Shown: positions 14,967 through 24,302 of the stretch, piece after piece
Layout of the letters: every line of letters begins with the position of its first letter
How positions within the stretch are numbered: the stretch's first letter is position 1
Assembly: GCA_964463325.1 (NCBI GenBank)
Contig: CAYXBY010000013.1
Location: 1-31,404 of the forward strand
Direction of reading: 5' to 3'
Length of the DNA: 31,404 bases
Source: UMGS1002 sp964463325
Lineage (GTDB): Bacteria; Bacillota; Clostridia; Oscillospirales; CAG-272
Translations under genes and position numbers: made by a program
Notes under the pieces: model-generated
Told to the model about the DNA's origin: nothing
What the model saw: the letters and a program-made list of their open reading frames with translations, nothing else
The model's database searches: none

Positions 14967-17900
14967 ATGCCTAAACATATTCTCGAGATATTTTCAAAAT
15001 ATGAACCGTCTCCCCGGGCGCGCGAGATACTTGCCGCCTCGGGGGACAGCAAGCTGAGGTATGACCGCGAGCGGCGCATGATCGAGCTTGAGCTGGAATT
15101 CAGTACGCTGGTAAACAAGGCGGAGCTGTATTCCATCGAGGCTGAGCTGTGCCGCGCGTACCAGATGAGCTATGTCAAGCTGCTGCCGAAATACTCGGCA
15201 GAGCTGTTTTCGTATGCCTACGTTCCGCAGATACTTATTGAGGCCGAGCGAACCGGAGTGGTGGCGCGTGGCTTCTTTTCGGATTACTCATATGAGCTGG
15301 CGGATGGCACGCTGACGGTCGATCTTCACACGCTGCAAAGCGGGGTCGATCTGGTCAACGACTATCGAACACCGCAGGTCATCGAGGGCATCATCTTCAG
15401 CGAATTCGGCATTCGCATGCCGACGCGCATAGTCTGTTCCAATCCCATGACGGGCTACTCCGATGCCGTCCTGCGCGAATACGAGGCTATTGACAACACG
15501 CTGTCACAGCTCAACCGCAGCTATGCGCCCGATTACGGTGGCGGCAGCGAGAGCAGCAGCTATTATCGCCGCCAGAAGGACGATGGTGACTCGGCCGAGG
15601 CCGCAACGGGCGACGATACGCCGCAGCTCAAGCGCGTGGCGTCACTTTATGGTGCCCATGAAACGCCGGCCTCACAGCCGTCCGACCCCATGATCTACGA
15701 TTCGGGCTGCCGTCGCTTCGACCTCAGCAAGCCTGAGTACGTTTACGGCGACGAATTTGACATTCGCCCGGTGCAGCTGGCCAAGATAACTTCGCCGCAG
15801 CACAATATCGTGGTGGTAGGCAATGTGTTCGATTTTAAAAATGAGCCGACGCGCTCAGGCGACAAGTGCAACGTTTCCTTCTCGCTGACCGACTACAATT
15901 CTTCAATTGACGTAAGGCTTTTCGGCATCGAGGCGGAGGAGGCGGCCGTTGTCGAGGGCTTTGTGCCGGGCTCGACGCTGGCGCTCTATGGTTCAGTGCG
16001 GCAGGAACAGCGCCGCGACAATAAGACGTCGCAGGAGCTGATCTTCCGCTTCCAGCATGCGGCGCGTGTGCGCTGTATAGAGCGCGAGGACAAGGCCGAG
16101 CGCAAGCGAGTGGAGCTGCATCTGCACACCACTATGTCGACCATGGACGCGCTCATCTCGCCGCCCGACGTCATCAAGCTGGCTAAAAAATGGGGGCACA
16201 GCGCTGTTGCCATCACCGATCACGGCAACCTTCAGGCCTATCCCGAGGCCATGCTGGCGGCCGAGAAGGCGGGCGGCGATCTCAAGGTGATCTACGGCAT
16301 GGAGGCCTATTTTGTCAACAACACGGCCAGCGCAATTTACGGTCACGGGCCGGATTTTGATGGCGAGTTTGTCGTTTTTGATATTGAGACGACCGGCCTT
16401 TCCAACCAGAATGACCGCATCACTGAGATCGGCGCTGTGCGCGTCCGCGACGGTCGGATATGCGAGACCTTTGGCACATATGCAGACCCTGAGTGTCACA
16501 TTCCCGAAGAAATAACCAATTTGACCGGCATAAATGATGAAATGGTGAGCGGCGCGCCGAGTCAGCTTGAGGCGGTTAAGGCATTTTTGAATTTTGCCGG
16601 GGATCATATGCTTGTGGCGCACAACGCCGATTTCGATATGGGCTTTATACGTCACGTCTGTGATGAAAACGGCATTCAATTTGACCCGCCCTACCTCGAT
16701 ACCGTAGCTCTGTCGCGCTATCTTAACCCCGACCTCAAAAATCACAAGCTTGACACGCTGGCGAAACACTATGAGCTCGGCGATTTCAATCATCACCGTG
16801 CCTACGACGACGCCTCCATGCTGGCGCAGATCGTGCTGTGCATGATCGAGCGCATGCGCGGCATGGACATGCGATGCTTTGATGATCTGACGCGCGAGAT
16901 GGGTGAAAACGTTGACCCTCTCAAGCTTAAAACCTACCATCAAATAATATTGGTCAAAAACGCCGTAGGGCTCAAGAATCTTTACAAGATCGTTTCAGAA
17001 AGCTACCTTAATTATTTCCGCCGCACTCCGCGTGTGCCTAAAACGGTGCTGGAGCAGTACCGCGAGGGACTGATCATCGGCTCGGCCTGTGAGGCGGGCG
17101 AGCTTTATTCGGCAATACTGGATAATAAGCCCGAGTCCGAGATCGATCGCATTGCTGAATTTTACGACTACCTTGAGATACAGCCGGTGTCCAACAACCG
17201 CTTCCTTGTGCTTGAGGACAAGCTGCGAGACGATGATGCCATCCGCGATATCAACCGCCGCATCTATCAGCTGGGCAAGCGGCTGGGAAAGCCGGTCGTG
17301 GCGACATGCGATGCGCATTTCGCCAACCCCGAGGACGAAATATTCCGCAAAATACTGCTTTCCGGTATGAAATTCAAGGATGCCGACCGCGATTGCGGGC
17401 TGTATCTGCGTACGACAGAGGAAATGCTGGAGGAATTTTCGTATCTCGGTGAGGAGGCGGCCTATGAGGTCGTAGTCGAGAACACCAATCTGATTGCCGA
17501 TATGGTCGAGCAGGTGCGCCCCATTCCCAAGGGCTTCTTTACACCGTCCATTGAGGGAGCGGACGAGGAGCTGCGCAGCATGTGCTGGAAAAAAGCGCAC
17601 AGCATGTATGGCGACGAGCTGCCTGCGGTGGTGTCGGAGCGACTGGAAAAAGAGCTGAATTCCATTATAGAGCATGGCTTCGCGGCACTTTACATAATCG
17701 CGCAGCGACTGGTCAAGTTCAGCGAGGACAACGGCTATCTCGTCGGCTCGCGAGGCTCTGTCGGATCATCGCTTGTGGCGATAATGGCGAGCGTTTCGGA
17801 GGTCAACCCTCTGCCGCCGCACTATTGGTGTCCAAAGTGCCGCTTCTGCGACTTTGAAAATGTCGGCGACGTCGGCTCCGGCTTCGACCTGCCCGATCGC

Positions 17901-19424
17901 GATTGCCCCGTTTGCGGTGGCAAGCTGCTCGGCGACGGTCACGACATACCCTTTGAGACCTTCCTCGGCTTCTACGGCGACAAATTCCCCGATATCGACC
18001 TGAATTTCTCAGGCGACGTGCAAGGGCGTGTTCATAAATTCACCGAGGAGCTGTTTGGCGCAGAAAACGTCTTCCGCGCCGGAACGCTGGGCACGCTGGC
18101 GGACAAAACGGCATACGGCTTTGTCATCAAATACCTTGAGGGCAAAGGCATTTCGCTGCCTCGCGCTGAGGTCAACAGGCTGATAGGCGGCTGCGTTGGC
18201 GTCAAGCGCACGACAGGGCAGCACCCCGGCGGCATCGTCGTTATCCCAAAGGAATACGACGTTTGCGACTTCACGCCGGTGCAGCACCCGGCCGACGACC
18301 CAAAATCCGACATCGTTACCACGCACTTTGCTTTTTCCTATCTGCATGACACCATCCTCAAGCTGGACGAGCTGGGTCACGATATGCCGACCAAGTACAA
18401 ATATCTCGAAAAATATTCCAACACCTCAGTGCTTGACGTGCCCATGAACGACCGCTCGATATATGACCTGTTCCTTTCGACCAAGCCGCTCGGCGTGACG
18501 CCGGAGGAAATAAACTGCCCGCTGGGCACGCTGGGTCTGCCAGAGCTGGGGACAAAATTCGTCGTCAAGATGCTACAGGAATCCAAGCCGCAGTCCTTCT
18601 CAGACCTGCTTCAGGTCTCGGGACTTTCGCACGGCACTGATGTTTGGACCAACAACGCGCAGGATCTAATAAAGAACGGTACCTGCAACATTTCCGAGGT
18701 TATCGGAACACGTGACTCCATCATGCTGGCGCTAATAAAATACGGCGTTGAAAAGAGCCATTCGTTCAAGATAATGGAGATGGTGCGAAAGGGCAAGGGA
18801 CTGACACCCGAGTTCGAGGCCGAGATGCGCGCGGCAAACGTGCCGGAGTGGTATATTTCGTCCTGCAAAAAGATAAAATACATGTTCCCCAAGGCACATG
18901 CAGCGGCATATGACATGTCAGCGATACGCCTGGGATGGTACAAGGTGCATATGCCGCTGGCATTCTATTGCGCCATGTTTACCGTGCAGCCGCTGGGCTT
19001 TGACGGTGAGCTGGTTATGCAGGGCAAGCGAGCCGTGCATGACTGCATAATGGATATTGAGCGGCGGCAGAATTCAAATGATGATCCGGCATCGCAGAAG
19101 GAGCTTCAGAGTTTGCCGGTGCTGATGCTGGTTAATGAGGCGTATGCACGCGGGATCAAATTTCTTCCCGTTGATCTCGAACGTTCAAGCGATTTTGAGT
19201 ATCTGCCTGAGGATGGCAAAATCAGGCTGCCCTTTTCGGCCTTCGCAGGCATTGGCGAAAATGCTGCGGCCAGCATAATCAGCGCGCGCACAGACGAGCC
19301 CTTCTTCTCGGTTGAGGATCTGCGGACCCGCGCCGGTCTGACCAAGAGCGTTATTGAGATATTGCGCCGCAACGGTGCACTCGACAATCTCAACGAGACC
19401 GACCAGCTGACTATGCTGATATAG
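14967..19424 (+). CDS. polC: DNA polymerase III alpha subunit, PolC type
   Basis: Replicative DNA polymerase of low-GC Gram-positive bacteria with built-in proofreading. 1485 aa, full length. After the N-terminal domain comes an OB fold (about 265-370), then the PHP domain starting at H385-L-H387. A DEDDh exonuclease is inserted in the PHP domain (FDIETTG, Asp472/Glu474). The zinc knuckle has Cys955, Cys958 (plus Cys961), Cys980 and Cys983. The palm carries the catalytic pair in PDIDLNFSGD (Asp1009, Asp1011). KRTTGQHPGGIVVIP and FPKAHAAAYDMSAIRLGWYK are also typical. The ATG at 14967 lacks a good ribosome-binding site and follows the ispG stop by 3 bases, suggesting coupled translation. It is the last gene of the cluster. 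Confidence 0.99.
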   Translation: MPKHILEIFSKYEPSPRAREILAASGDSKLRYDRERRMIELELEFSTLVNKAELYSIEAELCRAYQMSYVKLLPKYSAELFSYAYVPQILIEAERTGVVARGFFSDYSYELADGTLTVDLHTLQSGVDLVNDYRTPQVIEGIIFSEFGIRMPTRIVCSNPMTGYSDAVLREYEAIDNTLSQLNRSYAPDYGGGSESSSYYRRQKDDGDSAEAATGDDTPQLKRVASLYGAHETPASQPSDPMIYDSGCRRFDLSKPEYVYGDEFDIRPVQLAKITSPQHNIVVVGNVFDFKNEPTRSGDKCNVSFSLTDYNSSIDVRLFGIEAEEAAVVEGFVPGSTLALYGSVRQEQRRDNKTSQELIFRFQHAARVRCIEREDKAERKRVELHLHTTMSTMDALISPPDVIKLAKKWGHSAVAITDHGNLQAYPEAMLAAEKAGGDLKVIYGMEAYFVNNTASAIYGHGPDFDGEFVVFDIETTGLSNQNDRITEIGAVRVRDGRICETFGTYADPECHIPEEITNLTGINDEMVSGAPSQLEAVKAFLNFAGDHMLVAHNADFDMGFIRHVCDENGIQFDPPYLDTVALSRYLNPDLKNHKLDTLAKHYELGDFNHHRAYDDASMLAQIVLCMIERMRGMDMRCFDDLTREMGENVDPLKLKTYHQIILVKNAVGLKNLYKIVSESYLNYFRRTPRVPKTVLEQYREGLIIGSACEAGELYSAILDNKPESEIDRIAEFYDYLEIQPVSNNRFLVLEDKLRDDDAIRDINRRIYQLGKRLGKPVVATCDAHFANPEDEIFRKILLSGMKFKDADRDCGLYLRTTEEMLEEFSYLGEEAAYEVVVENTNLIADMVEQVRPIPKGFFTPSIEGADEELRSMCWKKAHSMYGDELPAVVSERLEKELNSIIEHGFAALYIIAQRLVKFSEDNGYLVGSRGSVGSSLVAIMASVSEVNPLPPHYWCPKCRFCDFENVGDVGSGFDLPDRDCPVCGGKLLGDGHDIPFETFLGFYGDKFPDIDLNFSGDVQGRVHKFTEELFGAENVFRAGTLGTLADKTAYGFVIKYLEGKGISLPRAEVNRLIGGCVGVKRTTGQHPGGIVVIPKEYDVCDFTPVQHPADDPKSDIVTTHFAFSYLHDTILKLDELGHDMPTKYKYLEKYSNTSVLDVPMNDRSIYDLFLSTKPLGVTPEEINCPLGTLGLPELGTKFVVKMLQESKPQSFSDLLQVSGLSHGTDVWTNNAQDLIKNGTCNISEVIGTRDSIMLALIKYGVEKSHSFKIMEMVRKGKGLTPEFEAEMRAANVPEWYISSCKKIKYMFPKAHAAAYDMSAIRLGWYKVHMPLAFYCAMFTVQPLGFDGELVMQGKRAVHDCIMDIERRQNSNDDPASQKELQSLPVLMLVNEAYARGIKFLPVDLERSSDFEYLPEDGKIRLPFSAFAGIGENAAASIISARTDEPFFSVEDLRTRAGLTKSVIEILRRNGALDNLNETDQLTMLI

Positions 19425-19499
19425 GTCAGCTTGGCGCAATAAGAGCAGAATACGCGCAAAAAAGCCCCCGCGGTAGAAAAAATCAAGAATTAAGCAACG

Positions 19500-19533
19500 A
19501 ACTGACATCGCTTTTCAAGAGGTGTCAGTTTTG
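19500..19533 (+). terminator. Rho-independent terminator after polC
   Basis: AACTGACA (19500-19507) pairs with TGTCAGTT (19523-19530), extended inward by a C-G and a T-G pair, and is followed by a T-rich tail (TTTTGCTTTG). The orientation fits the end of the pyrH-polC cluster. The reverse strand has no T tract after the stem, so it does not serve sigE. Confidence 0.75.
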
Positions 19534-19639
19534 CTTTGATATCTTGTTCACCCATACATTGTTAAGGACTTTGTCAAAAAGCGGCATAGTTTTTTGATTT
19601 TTATGTTATAATTCGTTATTTTGCTTATTGGCAGTCGGC

Positions 19640-20344
19640 TCATATCAGCTCCAGCATGTCGTGCCGCATACGATCGAGGATGCGCTTTTCAAGGCGCGAG
19701 ATGTAGGATTGCGAGATGCCGAGAAGGTCGGCGACCTCCTTTTGCGTCATCTCTTTTTTGCCGTCGAGACCGTAGCGCAGCTCGATGATCAGCCGCTCGC
19801 GGTCGCTAAGCGCGGCCACCGCCCGCCTCACTGCCTCGCGCTCCTCGCGCCGCTGTAGCTCAAATGACACCTCGTCCTCCTCACTGCCGAGTATGTCGGA
19901 CAGCAGCAGCTCGTTGCCGTCCCAGTCAACGTTAAGCGGCTCGTCGATGGATATCTCGGTGCGGGTGTTGCCGCTTTTGCGGATGTACATCAGTATCTCG
20001 TTTTCGATGCAGCGCGAGGCGTAGGTCGCGAGCTTGATGTTTTTGTCGGCCTTGAAGGTGTTGATGGCCTTGATCAGCCCCATCGTGCCGATGGATATGA
20101 GATCCTCAAGCCCGGTGCCGGTATTCTCAAAGCGCTTGGCAATATAGACCACCAGACGCAGATTGTGCTCGATGAGTGTACTGCGGGCGGTCTCGTCCTG
20201 CTCGAGACGGCTGATGGCCTCGGCCTCGTCCTCGCGCGAGAGCGGCGCGGGCAGCGTGTCAGGACCGTTTATGTAAAAAACGCCGTTTTTGTGGCTGAGC
20301 AGCCCCAAAATGAGGCGGCGGATGCGCGTCAATAGCTTTTTCAT
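19640..20344 (-). CDS. sigE: RNA polymerase sporulation sigma factor sigma-E
   Basis: Mother-cell-specific sigma factor of early sporulation, made as an inactive pro-protein. 234 aa. The N-terminal pro-sequence (MKKLLTRIRRLILGLLS...) is hydrophobic/basic, as in pro-sigma-E. It is followed by region 2 (EHNLRLVVYIAKRFENTG, EDLISIGTMGLIKAINTF, KLATYASRCIENEILMYIRK) and region 4 (LSDRERLIIELRYGL, TQKEVADLLGISQSYISRLEKR). The ATG at 20344 has AGAGG upstream. It follows spoIIGA by 30 bases, the conserved spoIIG operon, so pro-sigma-E would be processed by the neighbouring protease. Confidence 0.97.
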   Translation of the reverse strand: MKKLLTRIRRLILGLLSHKNGVFYINGPDTLPAPLSREDEAEAISRLEQDETARSTLIEHNLRLVVYIAKRFENTGTGLEDLISIGTMGLIKAINTFKADKNIKLATYASRCIENEILMYIRKSGNTRTEISIDEPLNVDWDGNELLLSDILGSEEDEVSFELQRREEREAVRRAVAALSDRERLIIELRYGLDGKKEMTQKEVADLLGISQSYISRLEKRILDRMRHDMLELI

Positions 20345-20374
20345 GCTTTTTACCTCTGTTGATTAAATTTATGA

Positions 20375-21247
20375 TCACTTTACGGCAAGCTCGCCGGGTA
20401 TGACTGCTGTGCAGCCGTCGGGCAGTGCGGGCAGCTCGGCCGGTGCGAAGACTGCCGCTACCTCGACGGTGCCGTGCTGTGTTCGCAGCGTGATGCAGTC
20501 GGGCAGCAGCGCCACGAGCAGGCGACTACCCGCAACCGTTTTGCCGGGGATGAGCCGTATACGCCCGGCGTAGCTTTCGGGTATGTGCTCGAGCTGCTCG
20601 AGCCGCCCCGATATCACCGCCTCACGCACGCCAGGCGGCAGCAGGGGAAGGGTAGAATGTGTGTCCGTTATTATGACGGCGCGGCCGGTGATGGGATCGT
20701 GCAGCAGGTTGCCGGTGTCGGTGACGCCGTGCAGTGTCAGGCGGCGGCCGCAGAACACTATCTCGACCTCGGCAAAGCTTCGCGACCGCAGCCCGCGAAG
20801 CAGTCCCGTGCCGCGCCAGGCCGCCAGACCGCTGATAAGCGCCAAAAGCAGGAACAGCCAGGCCGATATGCTGTCGCCGCCGATATTTTTGGGCAGGCGC
20901 AGGCGGTTCAGAAGGTTGAATAGCGCCGTCATCATGCCGCCGAGCGCCGTCGCACAGACGAGATAAACGCCGATCTCGGATAGCAGCTGTCGCCATCGTC
21001 GCCCGCGGCGCGAAAACGCGGCAGCGCACATCAGTGCGCAAACGGCGGCGTCGAGCAGCAGCGATATCGGCCGCGAAACGGCGATAAACAGCGCTGCGAC
21101 CGAATAGATGCCGCCAAGCACTGCCGCGCTGAGCGCCGGTATCGGTCGCAGACGGCGGTGCAGCAGCCGCGCGGTCAGATACAGGCAAAGAAAATCCATG
21201 CTGAAGTTGATCAGAAATAGTAAGTCCCCCCAGACCTCGTGCTGCAT
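20375..21247 (-). CDS. spoIIGA: Sigma-E processing peptidase SpoIIGA
   Basis: Membrane-embedded aspartic protease that removes the pro-sequence of sigma-E in the mother cell after a signal from the forespore. About 290 aa. The N-terminal half has around five membrane segments (WGDLLFLINFSMDFLCLYLTA is the typical opening). The C-terminal half is the soluble protease domain with the active-site motif GVTDTGN (Asp177 with this start) and LHDPITGRAVII. I chose ATG 21247, 8 bases after GGAGG (21260-21256), instead of GTG 21256, which overlaps that site. It is followed by sigE after 30 bases. The promoter lies at 21280-21312. Confidence 0.95.
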   Translation of the reverse strand: MQHEVWGDLLFLINFSMDFLCLYLTARLLHRRLRPIPALSAAVLGGIYSVAALFIAVSRPISLLLDAAVCALMCAAAFSRRGRRWRQLLSEIGVYLVCATALGGMMTALFNLLNRLRLPKNIGGDSISAWLFLLLALISGLAAWRGTGLLRGLRSRSFAEVEIVFCGRRLTLHGVTDTGNLLHDPITGRAVIITDTHSTLPLLPPGVREAVISGRLEQLEHIPESYAGRIRLIPGKTVAGSRLLVALLPDCITLRTQHGTVEVAAVFAPAELPALPDGCTAVIPGELAVK

Positions 21248-21279
21248 CTGCTTCACCTCCTTTTTGCGTAGCTGACTCT

Positions 21280-21312
21280 ATTATAGCCACTCCCGGGCGC
21301 ACAAAGTGTCAG
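21280..21312 (-). promoter_or_regulatory. spoIIG promoter with 21-base spacer
   Basis: On the minus strand, CTGACA (21312-21307, five of six) is followed by 21 bases and a perfect TATAAT (21285-21280). The expected start is near 21273, 26 bases before the spoIIGA ATG. In Bacillus subtilis the spoIIG promoter also has good sigma-A boxes about 22 bases apart and is switched on by Spo0A~P. Two words one base off the 0A-box core TGTCGAA lie upstream: 21320-21326 (plus-strand orientation) and 21367-21373 (minus-strand orientation). Those boxes are suggestive only. Confidence 0.6.
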
Positions 21313-21479
21313 AGAGCGGTGTCGGAGACGGCTTTTTTAGGTCGATGGATGTATAAGCACTACTCATACGACACGTTTTGACGCAAATATTAAAAAATCA
21401 ATAATAAAAAAAGTAAAATAGCAATTTGAGGCGTATATTTATTGTTGCAATCGAAAAAACAAAGGAGGCTGGTACCATT

Positions 21480-22490
21480 ATGAGCAACATTTGTGAGCTT
21501 TTTCTGGATCGCGAGGCGGCGTCACTGTCAAGGTACGCCTTTCTCACCCGCAATACGCGCGGGCGCGAGCAGCCATACACCCCCTGCGAAAATCGCACCG
21601 AATACCAGCGCGACCGCGACAGGATAATCCATTCGCAGTCCTTCCGCCGGTTGATGAACAAAACGCAGGTGTTTTTAGCCCCTGTTGGCGACCATTATCG
21701 CACGCGACTGACGCATACGCTTGAGGTCAGTCAGATCGGGCGCATAATCGCGCGGGCGCTGAGATTGAATGAGGATCTGGTCGAGGCGGCGGCGCTGGGG
21801 CATGACCTGGGGCACACGCCGTTTGGTCACTCTGGCGAGGCGGCGCTGCAGGAGTGCTATTCCGCCGATTTTACCCATTATAAGCAGAGCCTGCGCGTGG
21901 TCGACAAGCTGGAGAAGGACGGCCGCGGGCTCAACCTGACCTGGGAGGTGCGCGACGCCATCGTCAACCACAGCGGCTCCAACTGGGCGGCGACGCTGGA
22001 GGGACGCATAATCAAGTACGCCGACCGCATCGCATACATCAACCACGATATCGACGACGCCTGCCGCGCCGGGATACTTACCGAGGACGCTATCCCCACC
22101 GAGCTGCGTCGGGTGCTGGGTGGCACACATTCCAAGCGCATCAACACCATGGTGACTGCCGTGATCGAGGCGAGCGACGATCGCCCCGAAATATCCATGA
22201 CACCCGAGATAGGCGAGGCTATGGAGCAGCTGCGCAGCTTCTTATTTGAAAATGTTTATCGCAACCCCATCGCCAAATCGGAGGAGGGCAAGGCGAGAGA
22301 GCTGCTGATCAGTCTCTTCAAATATTATTCGGCACACCCACAAAAAATGCCGGAGCAGTACACAAAAAATCTCGAGGAGGAGGGCGTTGGTCGCTGTGTT
22401 TGCGACTTTGTGTCGGGTATGACCGACAGATACGCCATCGAGACCTTTGAGACACTGTTCGTTCCGCGCGTGTGGCGGGGAATGTCATGA
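21480..22490 (+). CDS. dgt: dGTP triphosphohydrolase (HD domain)
   Basis: HD-superfamily enzyme of the dGTPase type, expected to hydrolyse dNTP to deoxynucleoside and triphosphate; the actual nucleotide preference cannot be read from sequence. 336 aa. The start region RTEYQRDRDRIIHSQSFRRLMNKTQVF is typical. The metal-binding HD residues are His79 (RTRLTHTLEV), His108-Asp109 (AALGHDLGHTPFGHSGE) and the later Asp in KYADRIAYINHDIDDA. I chose ATG 21480, preceded by AAAGGAGG (21461-21468). An upstream ATG at 21426 adds non-family sequence and lies before that site. The gene is 6 bases from dnaG. A dgt-dnaG-rpoD order occurs in many Clostridia. Confidence 0.94.
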   Translation: MSNICELFLDREAASLSRYAFLTRNTRGREQPYTPCENRTEYQRDRDRIIHSQSFRRLMNKTQVFLAPVGDHYRTRLTHTLEVSQIGRIIARALRLNEDLVEAAALGHDLGHTPFGHSGEAALQECYSADFTHYKQSLRVVDKLEKDGRGLNLTWEVRDAIVNHSGSNWAATLEGRIIKYADRIAYINHDIDDACRAGILTEDAIPTELRRVLGGTHSKRINTMVTAVIEASDDRPEISMTPEIGEAMEQLRSFLFENVYRNPIAKSEEGKARELLISLFKYYSAHPQKMPEQYTKNLEEEGVGRCVCDFVSGMTDRYAIETFETLFVPRVWRGMS

Positions 22491-22496
22491 GGATAC

Positions 22497-24275
22497 ATGA
22501 AGATACCAAAAAATATACTCGATGAGATAGAAGCGAGAAGCGACATAGTCGATGTTGTCGGCTCCTACGTCAGCTTACAGCGGGCGGGGAGCAACTATAA
22601 GGGACTATGTCCGTTTCACAGCGAAAAGACGCCGTCCTTTTTGATCTATCCTGCGTCAAACAGCTTTTACTGCTTCGGCTGTGGCGTGGGTGGAGGCGTG
22701 TTCACCTTTATAATGAAAGCAGAAAACCTTGATTTTGCTGGTGCGGCGGAGTTTTTGGCTAACCGCGCCGGAATAAGTCTGCCGCAGGAGGGTTACCGCC
22801 AAAACGATGACCATATCATCAGTCGCCGACGGGTGTACGAGATAAATCTGGCAGCGGCGAAGTACTTCCGCGCCTGCCTTTTTGACCCAGCGATAGGTGG
22901 CGAGGCCATGAATTATCTGGCGGGTCAGCGTCGTCTGGCGGGCGCTGTGATAAAGCACTTTGGACTTGGCTTTGCGCCCAACAGCTTTTCGGCCTTCGGC
23001 GACTATATGCGCTCGCAGGGCTTTAGTGAGGACGAGCTGCGGCAGAGCGATCTTTTGGCTACCTCGGAGCGCTCGAAGCACGGCTATGCGCGTTTCCGCA
23101 ACCGCATAATGTTCCCGATCATCGACACCTCGGGCAATATCATCGGCTTTGGTGGCCGTGTGATGGACGATTCCAAGCCTAAATACCTCAATTCGGGTGA
23201 TACGCCCGGCTTTAAGAAGAGCCGCAACCTTTTTGCGCTGAATTTTGCCAAAAGCAACTGTGCCGAGTCGCTCATACTTTGCGAGGGCTATATGGACGTC
23301 ATAGCGCTGCATGCGGCAGGCTTTGAAAATGCCGTCGCGACGCTCGGTACTGCCATAACGCAGGAGCAGGCGCGCATTATTGCGCGGTACACCAAAAGAG
23401 TTGTGCTGATATACGACAGCGACGAGGCCGGCCGCAAGGCCGACGAGCGCGCCATGCGACTGCTCGGCGAGGTCGGCGTCGAGGTGCGTGTGCTCAAGCT
23501 CAATGGTGCCAAGGATCCCGACGAATTTATTCGCGCCTTTGGCAGTGCGCGGTTTGCGCAGGAGCTTAAGGGCAGCCGGAGCGGCTTTCAGCACAAGCTG
23601 GATACCATACTTTCAAAATATGAGCTTTCCGACCCCGAGGGGCGCATTCGCGCGACTCGCGAGGTGTGCGATGTTATTGCAGCGTCGGGCTCGAGCGTCG
23701 AGAGGGAGGTATATATCGCCTCGGCTGCCGAGCGGCTGTCGCTGACGACTGACAGCATACGCAACGATGTCGAGCGCGTGCGAAAAAAGCTTTATAATGA
23801 ATATCGTCAGAAGCAGAGTCGCGATGCACTGAGTGCGGCCAAGCACTATGGCGACACAGTCAACCTCGATGCGGCCAAAAATGTGGCGGCGTCGGGCGCC
23901 GAGGATGTCATTCTTGGCCTGATGCTCATGTTTGAGGAATACCGCACGGCGGCAGCCTCGGGGCGTCTCGGCTTGAGCGCGGACGATTTTTTCACAGCCT
24001 TCGGACGGCGCGTATTTGAAGAAATATGCCGCCTGCAGGCGGGCGATGAGGGCTACAGCCGTGCCATGCTGTATCAAGAATTTTCGGTCGATGAGCAGTC
24101 CAGGCTGCAGCGGCTGGAGCGCACCCGCTCCGAGCTGTCGGACAACAGTCCGCGCACACTTGAGGAAGCAGTTGAGGCGCTGAAGATGGAGCGACAGCTG
24201 CGAAATGCGGAGAGCTCCGGTGATAAGCTGGCGGCTATACGCCTCAAGCGTGCCAACAATAAAAACAAAAAATGA
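22497..24275 (+). CDS. dnaG: DNA primase
   Basis: Makes RNA primers for replication. 592 aa. The CHC2 zinc-binding domain has ligands Cys38, His41, Cys59 and Cys62 (LCPFHSEKTPS and FYCFGCGVGG). The RNA polymerase core contains FRNRIMFPI and GFGGRV segments. The TOPRIM part has catalytic Glu263 (LCEGYMDV) and the Asp307-x-Asp309 pair (YDSDEAG). The C-terminal helicase-binding region is less conserved, with a long helical stretch from about 440 to the end. The ATG at 22497 follows GAGG, which overlaps the dgt stop codon, so dgt and dnaG are translationally coupled. rpoD follows after 27 bases. Confidence 0.98.
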   Translation: MKIPKNILDEIEARSDIVDVVGSYVSLQRAGSNYKGLCPFHSEKTPSFLIYPASNSFYCFGCGVGGGVFTFIMKAENLDFAGAAEFLANRAGISLPQEGYRQNDDHIISRRRVYEINLAAAKYFRACLFDPAIGGEAMNYLAGQRRLAGAVIKHFGLGFAPNSFSAFGDYMRSQGFSEDELRQSDLLATSERSKHGYARFRNRIMFPIIDTSGNIIGFGGRVMDDSKPKYLNSGDTPGFKKSRNLFALNFAKSNCAESLILCEGYMDVIALHAAGFENAVATLGTAITQEQARIIARYTKRVVLIYDSDEAGRKADERAMRLLGEVGVEVRVLKLNGAKDPDEFIRAFGSARFAQELKGSRSGFQHKLDTILSKYELSDPEGRIRATREVCDVIAASGSSVEREVYIASAAERLSLTTDSIRNDVERVRKKLYNEYRQKQSRDALSAAKHYGDTVNLDAAKNVAASGAEDVILGLMLMFEEYRTAAASGRLGLSADDFFTAFGRRVFEEICRLQAGDEGYSRAMLYQEFSVDEQSRLQRLERTRSELSDNSPRTLEEAVEALKMERQLRNAESSGDKLAAIRLKRANNKNKK

Positions 24276-24302
24276 TATACACATAACAGAGAGGTAAAGT
24301 AC

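Noticed and set aside
15993..16943. Open frame antisense within polC
   Set aside because: It opposes the PHP/exonuclease coding region of a clearly intact PolC; no ribosome-binding site or protein-like pattern.
21378..21407. Sigma-A promoter for dgt (TTGACG plus AT-rich -10)
   Set aside because: No six-base word at 17-18 bases matches TATAAT well; the region is simply AT-rich.
22656..23594. Open frame antisense to dnaG
   Set aside because: Shadow of a complete dnaG with conserved catalytic residues; no start signals.
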